Shown here piece after piece: positions 1-6,761 of a stretch of DNA of 42,271 bases (the first letter of the stretch is position 1; every line of letters starts with the position of its first letter). Source of the stretch: Treponema sp. (lineage in GTDB: Bacteria > Spirochaetota > Spirochaetia > Treponematales > Treponemataceae); assembly GCA_016293495.1 (NCBI GenBank), contig JAEDED010000019.1, positions 1-42,271 of the forward strand. Direction: 5' to 3'. The notes under the pieces were generated by a model. The model was given only the letters and a program-made list of their open reading frames with translations, was not told where the DNA came from and made no database searches. Made by a program: the position numbers and the translations under genes.

Positions 1-63
1 ACGCCCGCTGTCCCTCTTTCAACGCTCCCATGTCCCGTTTTGCACGCCGTTTGTAATTTCTCC
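1..63. other. G+C-rich stretch at window edge
   Basis: The first ~55 bases are clearly richer in G+C than the very A+T-rich sequence that follows, and the change is abrupt near position 55. The frame of the next gene stays open to the window edge. I recognise no family. It may be the end of a small repeat or of an upstream gene that cuts into the following immunity-like gene. Confidence 0.4.
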
Positions 64-291
64 ATGATTATTGGAAATTCAGATAAAAATAATTTTTATT
101 TTAATGATGAAATTTCAACAAAGGCACTTAATGAATTTATTAATATGATAAATATAAAAGCAAGAGAAAAAAATGTACTCGAGAATATCGAAATAATTCA
201 AAATTCATATTTTTTTAATTATGCAGATTGTTGTTTACAGTTAAAAATGGGTGAACATTTAATATTTGAAATATTAATTGATGAGTATTAA
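64..291 (+). CDS. Immunity-like small protein of a preceding cassette (possibly 5' truncated)
   Basis: A 75-residue acidic, Asn/Ile-rich protein starting at the first ATG inside the A+T-rich part. The frame is open back to the window edge, so the true start may lie outside or have been lost. It sits directly before the first spacer repeat, exactly where each later cassette has its immunity gene. By position I infer that it is the immunity gene, or its remnant, of a cassette that begins outside the window. No signal peptide, membrane segment or known family is visible, so it would act in the cytoplasm if expressed. Confidence 0.45.
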   Translation: MIIGNSDKNNFYFNDEISTKALNEFINMINIKAREKNVLENIEIIQNSYFFNYADCCLQLKMGEHLIFEILIDEY

Positions 292-328
292 AAAAATTAT
301 GTGATTAATTTGTTAGAATATAACCCCA

Positions 329-548
329 TAAATTGGGATTTGTATTGCTAAAGGCTAAATAAGATCAAACTCAGACATTTTTTGTTGATAATTGCCTGAG
401 TTTGATATAAAATTTCCAGGGAAGGATGAAGAACTGCAGGTGAATTCTGCGTAAGTGAGACGAAATTTAAGTTGATACACACATCAATTTTCATTTGTAT
501 CATTATGCAGGAAATAATCCTGTTAAATATACAGATCCAGATGGAAGA
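329..548 (+). repeat. Cassette spacer repeat R1
   Basis: First of six ~220-bp copies. It runs from AAATTGGGATTTG to the codons for the Rhs junction YHYAGNNPVK..DPDG. It contains an 11-bp inverted repeat (arms 364-374 and 396-406, version A: AAACTCAG/CTGAGTTT), a candidate promoter at 385-413, and stop codons in all frames. One of these, TAA at 468-470, is in frame with the junction. This copy has the TTG variant at 495. Confidence 0.9.
385..413 (+). promoter_or_regulatory. Candidate sigma70 promoter of cassette 1
   Basis: TTGATA (385-390), 17 bp, TAAAAT (408-413). Each hexamer matches the consensus at 5 of 6 bases. The inverted repeat 364-406 spans the -35 box and most of the spacer, so a DNA-binding protein on it would block this promoter. 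Confidence 0.55.
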
Positions 549-1082
549 AGTGGGAAACTTACAATTTATAGTATGCGAGGTGATAACCCCTTAAGTTACG
601 ATCCAGTTACATATGAGGATTATTCTACATCCCTTCATTCTGGAATGCATTCGTGGATAAGTTTTACAGATGATGAAACTGGTGTAACTACATATTATGG
701 AACTTGGGGACATGAAAATGGAGGAAATTTAGGGGTACGTACAAATGACCTTATTGAAAAAGGTTATAGCGAGAGAGCCGAACGGATTGGTACAAAATTA
801 CAAAAACGAGAAATACAATTAGATGATAAACAGCAAAAAGAACTTGAGAAATTTATAGCTAAGCAAAAAAAGAGAGGTGCTAGTGCGTGGGGATTTTGGC
901 ACCCTTGCTCAAATTTTGCTTCAAAAGCTTGGAAACATGCAACTGGTGAAAAGCTACGAGATCGGCATCTTGGCGGACTTGGATATTCAGATCCCAATGT
1001 TCTTGCAGATTCAATAGAGAAAAAAAATTTAGAAGATTCCGTTAAAAAAAAGCTGCCAGAGGTAAAAGATGAGACAAAATAA
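495..1082 (+). CDS. Orphan Rhs C-terminal toxin, permuted papain-like (NlpC/P60-type) domain
   Basis: The protein begins with the Rhs junction (residues 1-18, ending DPDGR), followed by a unique C-terminal domain. That domain has an early HSW motif (His52) and a late HPCSNFA motif (Cys138). This His-before-Cys order is typical of circularly permuted NlpC/P60 and other papain-like amidases. I infer cleavage of peptidoglycan or another amide. The only start is TTG, with no Shine-Dalgarno sequence and an in-frame stop nine codons upstream, so it is an orphan piece of an Rhs protein rather than a normal gene. The next gene overlaps its 3' end by 14 bases and encodes an exported protein, which fits an envelope target. 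Fold assignment is tentative. Confidence 0.6.
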   Translation: MYHYAGNNPVKYTDPDGRSGKLTIYSMRGDNPLSYDPVTYEDYSTSLHSGMHSWISFTDDETGVTTYYGTWGHENGGNLGVRTNDLIEKGYSERAERIGTKLQKREIQLDDKQQKELEKFIAKQKKRGASAWGFWHPCSNFASKAWKHATGEKLRDRHLGGLGYSDPNVLADSIEKKNLEDSVKKKLPEVKDETK

Positions 1083-1485
1083 AAAAAAGATGAAAACTTT
1101 AGATATATTAATAGGAGTAACAATTATTTTTTTGTTTTGCAGTTTTAGTCAAAAAAAATCATTGCCTGAATTAAATTGGGTCGATGTAATTGTTCGGGTA
1201 GAAGAGAATCAAATTGTTTTCGTATATAAAGGGGCATTATTAAGTTATCCTTATACTGTTGTTGATTATAGACTTAGCTTTGATGAGTCAGAAGATATTC
1301 AAAATGTATATTTAACGTTATTTGTCGTTCGTGGAAACAGGGGTAAAGGTAATAATATCGAATGGCATTCCTCAGATTCTAATGAAAAAGAATTAATTAT
1401 TCCAAGAGAAGGGAAATTAAAAAAAGATAAACTTCATTTTTATTATAAGACGAACGATGCGTGTTATGAATTAAAAGTTGAATGA
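1069..1485 (+). CDS. Exported immunity protein of cassette 1
   Basis: A 138-residue protein starting at ATG 1069, preceded by AGAGG about 5 bases upstream inside the toxin gene. A second ATG at 1090 is also possible. After a basic N-terminus there is one hydrophobic segment (about residues 12-26, ending near Cys24), so it is a signal peptide, lipoprotein signal or anchor. The rest is beta-rich and polar and matches no family I recognise. Overlap with the toxin gene and placement before the next spacer define it as the cognate immunity gene. Export implies that it neutralises the toxin in the periplasm. Confidence 0.6.
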   Translation: MRQNKKKMKTLDILIGVTIIFLFCSFSQKKSLPELNWVDVIVRVEENQIVFVYKGALLSYPYTVVDYRLSFDESEDIQNVYLTLFVVRGNRGKGNNIEWHSSDSNEKELIIPREGKLKKDKLHFYYKTNDACYELKVE

Positions 1486-1523
1486 AGTATTTTTTGCTAA
1501 TATAGCTTTGTGCATAAACTAAT

Positions 1524-1560
1524 CATATCACTATACAAATATTCTTTGTATAGTGATATG
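1524..1560. terminator. 16-bp perfect hairpin after cassette 1
   Basis: Arms 1524-1539 and 1545-1560 are perfectly complementary over 16 bp with a 5-base loop. There is no T-run after it, so it is either a factor-independent terminator of poor type, an RNA 3'-end protector, or the trace of a small palindromic element. It lies between the immunity gene and spacer R2 and is not shared by other cassettes. Confidence 0.5.
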
Positions 1561-1566
1561 TAATCT

Positions 1567-1787
1567 CCCACAAATTGTGATTTGTATTGCTAAGGGCTAA
1601 ATAAGATCAAATTCAGACATTTTTCGTTGATAATTGCCTGAGTTTGATATAAAATTTTCAGGGAAGGATGAAGAACTGCAGGCGAATTCTGCGTAAGTGA
1701 GATGAAATTTAAGTTGATACACACATCAATTTTCATTTATATCATTATGCAGGAAACAATCCGGTTAGGTTTGTGGATCCGGATGGA
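1567..1787 (+). repeat. Cassette spacer repeat R2
   Basis: Second copy. Inverted-repeat arms are 1606-1616 and 1638-1648. It is version A with one T.G wobble (AAATTCAG/CTGAGTTT), so pairing is kept. The codon before YHYAGNN is TTA, which is not a start, unlike in R1. Confidence 0.9.
1627..1655 (+). promoter_or_regulatory. Candidate sigma70 promoter of cassette 2
   Basis: TTGATA (1627-1632), 17 bp, TAAAAT (1650-1655), with the same geometry as in R1 and again inside the dyad. Confidence 0.55.
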
Positions 1788-2351
1788 GCTTGGATTGACA
1801 ATGGCGATGGAACATATACGGCAGAGGAAGGTGATACTCTATATAAACTATATGGAGAAGATTGGTGCAAGTATTCAAATTTTAATCGTGACCCAAGGAC
1901 ATTAAAAGTCGGTGAAATAGTTGGAAGAAAAAGAGATAAAAAGGAAGTTCCATTAGCACCTTCTTTTGTAGATATTGATGAAAATATTAAAAGAGCAAAA
2001 TCTATGAGTTCTATCGATTTTTACAATGCAGTAAGAAATAAAGGCGAATGGGATTACAAGCAATACGGACAAGCTTTCGAAGATTTCGGAAATTTTAATT
2101 TTGGTGCAACTGGTGCAGTTCTTTTTCCAGATGGTATCTTAAAACGAGGAGCTGGATGGGCCCAATCAAGAGCAGGTACTTCAAAAAAAGAATGGGGTAC
2201 ATGGTTTTTGTTTTCTCCTTATGGTGATGATCCACGGGATCAGGTGCAGATTCAAAACGGAATCGATTATTATAATAAAAGGTATAACCCTAAACCAGTA
2301 TTTAATACACCTCAAGAAAAATGCCTGTGGTTATATTATCAACATCATTAA
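1773..2351 (+). CDS. Orphan Rhs C-terminal toxin: LysM plus polymorphic toxin type 44
   Basis: The reading frame carries YHYAGNNPVRFVDPDGA but has no start codon there. The first usable codon is GTG 1773 with no ribosome binding site. Residues ~13-50 form a LysM-like peptidoglycan-binding module (GDTLYKLYG...LKVGEIV). Residues ~80-168 match polymorphic toxin type 44 (Ntox44), with WDYKQYG, EDFGNFNFGATG, GAGWAQ and GDDPRDQ. The biochemical activity of the family is not something I can assert. The LysM module and the lipoprotein immunity partner point to action at the cell wall. The frame is intact, so the module could be armed by recombination onto an Rhs core. Confidence 0.72.
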   Translation: MDPDGAWIDNGDGTYTAEEGDTLYKLYGEDWCKYSNFNRDPRTLKVGEIVGRKRDKKEVPLAPSFVDIDENIKRAKSMSSIDFYNAVRNKGEWDYKQYGQAFEDFGNFNFGATGAVLFPDGILKRGAGWAQSRAGTSKKEWGTWFLFSPYGDDPRDQVQIQNGIDYYNKRYNPKPVFNTPQEKCLWLYYQHH

Positions 2352-2366
2352 TGGAATGGTAAGTAT

Positions 2367-2714
2367 ATGAAGCGTAATATTTTTAATTTTATATGTTTTT
2401 TTTGTTTACTAATGTCATCATGTAAAATCTGTGAAAACGAAATTAAAAAAAGTGAAAACATAGATGGATACAATAAGATCGTTCTATTTTCCAGGGATGC
2501 TGGAGCAACTACAGGAAAAAGTTTACAAATTTCTATTATTCCGAGTACAAAAGAATTAGGTGATAGAAAAGGGAATGTTTGTATAACTGATGGGACTAGA
2601 TTAGATTATAAGATTGACGGAAATAATATCAATATATTTTATTCAGGCTTTTTATATTTAAAAAAAGAAAGATTTGGTAATTATAATGTAAATTATATAG
2701 CTTTGGAGCAATGA
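2367..2714 (+). CDS. Lipoprotein immunity protein, DUF5412-like
   Basis: A 115-residue protein 15 bases after the type-44 toxin. The N-terminus is a lipoprotein signal (hydrophobic stretch ending LLMSSCK, Cys at 19). The body contains IVLFSRDAGATTGKSLQISI and GNVCITDG, a pattern I associate with DUF5412, a family of small lipoproteins. A lipid-anchored position outside the inner membrane fits defence against a periplasmic toxin. No strong Shine-Dalgarno is present (GGAATGG is nearby), so it may be translated by coupling. Confidence 0.65.
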   Translation: MKRNIFNFICFFCLLMSSCKICENEIKKSENIDGYNKIVLFSRDAGATTGKSLQISIIPSTKELGDRKGNVCITDGTRLDYKIDGNNINIFYSGFLYLKKERFGNYNVNYIALEQ

Positions 2715-2723
2715 AATTTACCT

Positions 2724-2947
2724 CCCCACAAATTGGGATTTGTATTGCTAAGGCATAAAATGATATTAAACGATGCCGTTTTCGTTGATAACTGCATCGT
2801 TTTGATATAAAATTTTCAGGGAAGGATGAAGAACTGCAGGTGAATTCTGCGTAAGTGAGACGAAATTTAAGTTGATACACACATCAATTTTCATTTATAT
2901 CATTATGCGGGAAACAATCCGTTGAAGTTTGTGGACCCGGATGGAAG
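2724..2947 (+). repeat. Cassette spacer repeat R3
   Basis: Third copy, carrying version B of the inverted repeat: AAACGATGC (2768-2776) and GCATCGTTT (2794-2802). Inner GTT/AAC pairs lie beyond a C.T mismatch. The pre-junction codon is TTA, and the junction reads NNPLKFVDPDGR. Confidence 0.9.
2785..2813 (+). promoter_or_regulatory. Candidate sigma70 promoter of cassette 3
   Basis: TTGATA (2785-2790), 17 bp, TAAAAT (2808-2813). The boxes are kept although the dyad arms differ from R1. Confidence 0.55.
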
Positions 2948-3509
2948 ATTTGAAATTGATGATGAATCTCAAACTATTTATTGTGATTTAAATAACTTGA
3001 TTGATTTAAAACTTGCGTCTATTGTGTTCCAAAAAAAAGAAAATATAAAACAGTGTGTTGCTTTCGATAAAAAATCTGATTATCAATTAACTTTTACTGA
3101 TAAAGATCAGTTTAAGAGAATTGTTGATAGTTATTTGTTAAATGCTTTTAGCAACGTTTTTTCAAAAGTTTCTGATGGGGTTTCATTAGCACAGGGGATA
3201 GAAAATATTAAAGGAATTGAGGTTGCAGGGAATGTTGTCACAGGGATATCTGTTGTTAGCGATTCTATTCAAACAGTTAAGAATCTCAACAAAGGAAATA
3301 AATATGGTGCAGCTTCATCTGCAGTTGATATGGGAATAGATGTTATCGGCTTTTTTGGACCAGAAGGTGCATATTTTAGTGTTGTGTTAAAGTATTCAAA
3401 AAAAGGTACAGAGTTTGGTATAAGTGAACTAGCAAAAGCTTCTGTCTATTTAGAAAGAGAAATTGTCAATGAGTGGACCAATACTTTATTCGGGGTTAAA
3501 TTTAAATGA
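2922..3509 (+). CDS. Orphan Rhs C-terminal toxin, hydrophobic pore-former-like domain
   Basis: After KFVDPDGR comes a polar stretch of ~80 residues. Two Gly/Ala/Val-rich hydrophobic segments follow (about residues 98-114 and 130-157, including a GFFGPEGA turn). This helical hairpin look is typical of membrane-inserting polymorphic toxins. The partner gene encodes an all-membrane protein, the usual immunity type against pore formers such as colicins, which supports a pore-forming role. No enzyme motif is visible. The only start is TTG 2922 without a ribosome binding site. Its stop overlaps the immunity start (ATGA). Confidence 0.55.
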   Translation: MKFVDPDGRFEIDDESQTIYCDLNNLIDLKLASIVFQKKENIKQCVAFDKKSDYQLTFTDKDQFKRIVDSYLLNAFSNVFSKVSDGVSLAQGIENIKGIEVAGNVVTGISVVSDSIQTVKNLNKGNKYGAASSAVDMGIDVIGFFGPEGAYFSVVLKYSKKGTEFGISELAKASVYLEREIVNEWTNTLFGVKFK

Positions 3510-3775
3510 AAAAAATAGATGTTAACTTTAAAATATTTGCAGGTTTCATTTTTCTATCGTTTTTTTCTATTTCGATAATTATTTATAAGCTGATTCATTT
3601 AAATATTTCATTTGAATTATTCATAAGTGTATCAGGTCTTTATAGTTTAATTCAAAGTTGTATTGTAGGGGCTATTTTTGTAGACAAAAATGAAACAGGA
3701 GAAAAAAATTTGATCTTTTCCGTGTTACTTATAATTTCTTTTTTTGTATTACTAGGAGGCCTTTTTATATCTTGA
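3506..3775 (+). CDS. Integral membrane immunity protein of cassette 3
   Basis: An 89-residue, very hydrophobic protein with three predicted membrane segments (about residues 9-30, 36-57 and 69-88). The start overlaps the toxin stop by four bases (ATGA), with GGGG about 13 bases upstream. No family recognised. Its size and all-membrane layout resemble colicin-type immunity proteins that sit in the inner membrane and block channel opening. Confidence 0.6.
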   Translation: MKKIDVNFKIFAGFIFLSFFSISIIIYKLIHLNISFELFISVSGLYSLIQSCIVGAIFVDKNETGEKNLIFSVLLIISFFVLLGGLFIS

Positions 3776-3787
3776 TTTCCCATTTTA

Positions 3788-3804
3788 TTGAACCTGAGGT
3801 TCAA
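3788..3804. terminator. Short hairpin after cassette 3
   Basis: TTGAACC (3788-3794) and GGTTCAA (3798-3804) pair perfectly around a 3-base loop. Only a weak T-rich stretch follows (about 3816), so termination is uncertain. Confidence 0.35.
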
Positions 3805-3830
3805 TATGTATATCGATTTTTTATAAGTAT

Positions 3831-4047
3831 CAATTGTGATTTGTATGGCTAAGGTATAAAATGATATTAAACGATGCAGTTTTAGTTGATAACAGCATCG
3901 TTTTGATATAAAATTTCCAGGGAAGGATGAAAAACTTTTGGTTAATTCTGCGTAAGTGAGACAAAATTTAAGTTGATAATCACATCAATTTTCATTTGTA
4001 TCATTATGCAGGAAACAATCCAGTGAAGTTTGTGGATCCGGATGGAA
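3831..4047 (+). repeat. Cassette spacer repeat R4
   Basis: Fourth and most diverged copy (AAAAACTTTTGGTTAATTC replaces the usual middle). It has version B arms 3869-3877 and 3895-3903, with GTT/AAC inner pairs past an A.A mismatch. It has the TTG variant at 3996. Confidence 0.9.
3886..3914 (+). promoter_or_regulatory. Candidate sigma70 promoter of cassette 4
   Basis: TTGATA (3886-3891), 17 bp, TAAAAT (3909-3914). Unchanged even in this most diverged spacer. Confidence 0.55.
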
Positions 4048-4691
4048 GAAAATTTTATAGGCCAAAATCTCATTTTCAACAAACGCAATTTTATACTCCG
4101 CCTGTTAATATGGGAACAACTCCATCTGGTAAATACACTGTTGATGAGTCCGGTAATAGAACATTTACTGTAAGAAACACTATTTTTTCATATGGCTGTT
4201 TATTTGTAGAAGTATTTAATAATGCAAATTCTACAAGAAAAGATTATGCGCAAAAGAACAATTTTCCGTATAAAGATTTTGCTTTGCAATATTTTGCGGC
4301 ATGTGATGATTATTTTGCATTTTCTGATAACCATTACAATGAAAATGAAACCAATGCAGATATGACATATTCAGGTATAAAAAAGTTAACATCCGATGTT
4401 TCTGGATTGCCTGTGAAGAGTCTGACCATAATCAATAGAGGTGCTAATTTTTCTAGTGCTGATATGAAAAATAAACTTGTTGAACTAAAAAAAGCTGATC
4501 AACAATATAGAGTAATTGGTAGATGTAATGGTCACTATTTTACAATTCTAGATTGTACAGATGATGGTCAACTTAGTTATGAGATGATTCATGATCCACA
4601 AAATCAACAACTATATTATAATTGGTATAAAGGTTTTAAAAATAAACTTCAAACATCCGGTGTTGATCAATTAATAATAATAGAACAGTAA
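3996..4691 (+). CDS. Orphan Rhs C-terminal toxin, C39-like cysteine peptidase
   Basis: Junction residues 1-18 are followed by a papain-fold pattern: FSYGCLF with Cys68, then GRCNGHYFTILD with His180, then MIHDP with Asp200. Cys-His-Asp in this order and with the GHxxxI..DP context is typical of C39-like peptidases. I infer a protease or peptidoglycan amidase warhead. The start is TTG only, without a ribosome binding site, and the in-frame stop lies upstream in the spacer. The next gene is an exported ankyrin-repeat protein, which fits an envelope target. Confidence 0.65.
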   Translation: MYHYAGNNPVKFVDPDGRKFYRPKSHFQQTQFYTPPVNMGTTPSGKYTVDESGNRTFTVRNTIFSYGCLFVEVFNNANSTRKDYAQKNNFPYKDFALQYFAACDDYFAFSDNHYNENETNADMTYSGIKKLTSDVSGLPVKSLTIINRGANFSSADMKNKLVELKKADQQYRVIGRCNGHYFTILDCTDDGQLSYEMIHDPQNQQLYYNWYKGFKNKLQTSGVDQLIIIEQ

Positions 4692-4702
4692 TGGAGTAGA
4701 TA

Positions 4703-5602
4703 ATGAAGAAATGTTTAATAGTAATACTTTCACTATTTTTTGTTTCGTGTAGTAATAATATAAGGGAAATAATAGTCAACTCAATTGCTGATGGTAATTA
4801 TGAAAAAGTGGATAAACTCTTGGAAAATAATGATTTTACTCAAGAGGAATATAATAGTTTTGCCACACTGATCTATAAAAAAGATAAAAATATAGAGGCA
4901 GTAATTAAAAGAATTAGGCATGGGCTTCCCGCAGATTCTTTTTGTGGTAGAGAATCAATATTGCAATTAGCAGTTTCAGAACAAAGATTAAGTGATGTTA
5001 AAGAATTATTAAATAGTAACGCATCCCCTTGTTTATTAGACAAGTCAAAAGCAAGCACACCTCTATCAGTTGCGATTTGCAAAAGAGGTAAGAATAGTGT
5101 TCCTATTTTTAAATTACTTTTTGAAAATACAGTGCTGTCAGAACTTGATTCAAATGGCAATGCGACTGAAGATGATGTCAATTCAATTTTCTGGTACTAC
5201 AATTTGCTGATTGAGAATAGTCAAAATGAAATGCTTGCAATATTTTTAGAAAATCCTCTGGTTATAGAAATTATTGAAGTTAATCCGAATACTCTTAAAC
5301 TACTTGTGAATAGTAAACGAATGTTTTGTAAGGAAAATGTTCCGATAATTGATAATGAAAATCTTGCATTAGATGATGATTATGATTATTTTAAAGCAGC
5401 TGTTTATTCGATGAATATAGATGCTATCGATAATATTATGAAGAGGCATATTGAAATAAAAGATGGACTAGATTGGTTTGACAGTTTTTTAGCTTCTGAT
5501 TTTAATACTAATCAAGTTCAATCTGCAGAATATCTTTCAGATGATTTTTTAATGTTGAAAGATCTTCAGCCAAAGATCCATCGCTATTTTAATAAGAATT
5601 GA
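4703..5602 (+). CDS. Ankyrin-repeat lipoprotein immunity protein
   Basis: A 299-residue protein beginning with a lipoprotein signal (LFFVSCSN, Cys at 16). It contains ankyrin-like helical repeats, best seen at residues ~88-140 (ESILQLAVSEQRLSDVKELL, then TPLSVAICKRG). More degenerate repeats follow to the C-terminus. GGAG lies 8 bases before the ATG and the toxin ends 11 bases upstream. Ankyrin proteins are known immunity partners of polymorphic toxins, and the lipid anchor puts this one at the envelope where the C39-like toxin would act. Confidence 0.7.
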   Translation: MKKCLIVILSLFFVSCSNNIREIIVNSIADGNYEKVDKLLENNDFTQEEYNSFATLIYKKDKNIEAVIKRIRHGLPADSFCGRESILQLAVSEQRLSDVKELLNSNASPCLLDKSKASTPLSVAICKRGKNSVPIFKLLFENTVLSELDSNGNATEDDVNSIFWYYNLLIENSQNEMLAIFLENPLVIEIIEVNPNTLKLLVNSKRMFCKENVPIIDNENLALDDDYDYFKAAVYSMNIDAIDNIMKRHIEIKDGLDWFDSFLASDFNTNQVQSAEYLSDDFLMLKDLQPKIHRYFNKN

Positions 5603-5604
5603 AA

Positions 5605-5825
5605 CACAAATTGTGATTTGTATGGCTAAAGGCTAAATAAGATCAAACTCAGACATTTTTTGTTGATAATTGCCTGAGTTTGATATAAAATTTCCAGGGA
5701 AGGATGAAGAACTGCAGGTGAATTCTGCGTAAGTGAGACGAAATTTAAGTTGATACACACATCAATTTTCATTTGTATCATTATGCAGGAAATAATCCGG
5801 TGAAGTTTTTGGATCCGGATGGAAG
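5605..5825 (+). repeat. Cassette spacer repeat R5
   Basis: Fifth copy, a mosaic. Its left end (TATGGCTA) matches R4 and R6, but the inverted repeat is version A (5642-5652 and 5674-5684), as in R1. It has the TTG variant at 5773, and the junction reads KFLDPDGR. Confidence 0.9.
5663..5691 (+). promoter_or_regulatory. Candidate sigma70 promoter of cassette 5
   Basis: TTGATA (5663-5668), 17 bp, TAAAAT (5686-5691). Confidence 0.55.
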
Positions 5826-6390
5826 GGATCATGGCTTACCAAAGTCAATACAAAAATTTTTAATACAACATGCGATTGAACAGTATAATTTAGAAACTTA
5901 TTACAAGATACAGCAATGTAAAGAGGGACCAATTATATTTCCATTCGTAAAAGCAGAAGCGGATGGAATTGATGTAAAATATTTTCGAGAAAGTTCAAAC
6001 GGCGTTGTACGTAGCGGAGGTTCACGCTCTTGGAGAAACAATAATCCAGGAAATATTAGAATAGCAAAGAACCAAATTGGAACAGCAGGAGGATTTGCTG
6101 TTTTTGCGGATTATGAAACAGGATTTAGTGCAATAATAGATCTGTTGCAAACTGATAGGTATTACAGTGCATCAATTTTGGATGCAATTTCAACATATGC
6201 ACCTCCAAATGAAAATGATACAAAGAATTATCAAAAATTGATTGCCTCGTTTACAGGTTTAGATATAACAAAAAAGATTAAAGACTTGACCCCTGAAGAA
6301 CTATCTTCAGTTGCTGCTGCAATACAACGTATTGAAGGATACATTGTAGGTACCGAAACTTTATTTTATAAGCAGGAGAAACAAGAATGA
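5773..6390 (+). CDS. Orphan Rhs C-terminal toxin, lysozyme-like muramidase domain
   Basis: Junction residues 1-18 are followed by a variable linker. Residues ~84-190 carry WRNNNPGNIR (87-96), GGFAVFADYETGF and YAPPNENDT (142-150). The NNPGN signature with a later YAPxxENDT is shared by phage and secretion-system lysozyme-like proteins that cleave peptidoglycan. I infer a cell-wall glycosidase warhead. Start is TTG without a ribosome binding site. Its stop overlaps the start of an exported DUF4431-like immunity protein (ATGA), which fits a periplasmic target. Confidence 0.72.
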   Translation: MYHYAGNNPVKFLDPDGRDHGLPKSIQKFLIQHAIEQYNLETYYKIQQCKEGPIIFPFVKAEADGIDVKYFRESSNGVVRSGGSRSWRNNNPGNIRIAKNQIGTAGGFAVFADYETGFSAIIDLLQTDRYYSASILDAISTYAPPNENDTKNYQKLIASFTGLDITKKIKDLTPEELSSVAAAIQRIEGYIVGTETLFYKQEKQE

Positions 6391-6752
6391 AAAAAGTTTT
6401 TATTATCTTCTTTGTATTTCTTTTGATGGGTTTTGTTTATTCTAATTCTCCAAATCGAATACAAATTGTTGGGAAGGTTAAGCAAAGATTTTTTTGGGGG
6501 CCTCCTAATTTTGGCGAAACTCCTGAAATGGATAGAAAAGAAAATCCATTTTTTATTTATCTTGATAAACCACTGGTTGTAAAAAATGGTGATGATGAAA
6601 TCGTAATAAATGAGATGCAGCTTATCTTTAAGGCAAGTAACGAAAAACATAAGTTTTTGCAAGATTCGAATTATAGTTTTTTAGGATATGTTATACCAGC
6701 AGAATCTGGACATCATCATTCTGATTTTATTTTTATAGTTGAAAGTCAATAA
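6387..6752 (+). CDS. Exported immunity protein, DUF4431-like
   Basis: A 121-residue protein with a clear N-terminal signal peptide (MKKVFIIFFVFLLMGFVYSN, cleavage near residue 20). It contains GPPNFGETPEMDRKENPFF followed by YLDKPLVV, a pattern I associate with DUF4431 secreted proteins. A good Shine-Dalgarno (AGGAG) lies inside the toxin's end, and the genes overlap by ATGA. Likely periplasmic inhibitor of the lysozyme-like toxin. Confidence 0.68.
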   Translation: MKKVFIIFFVFLLMGFVYSNSPNRIQIVGKVKQRFFWGPPNFGETPEMDRKENPFFIYLDKPLVVKNGDDEIVINEMQLIFKASNEKHKFLQDSNYSFLGYVIPAESGHHHSDFIFIVESQ

Positions 6753-6761
6753 TTTACCATG

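Noticed and set aside
426..443. A five-codon leader peptide (MKNCR) in the spacer
   Set aside because: The AAGG before the ATG is too close to act as a ribosome binding site, and the frame is not kept in R4.
1702..1905. A 67-residue reading frame across spacer R2 into toxin 2
   Set aside because: It runs in another frame than the Rhs junction, has no ribosome binding site and is not kept in the other cassettes.
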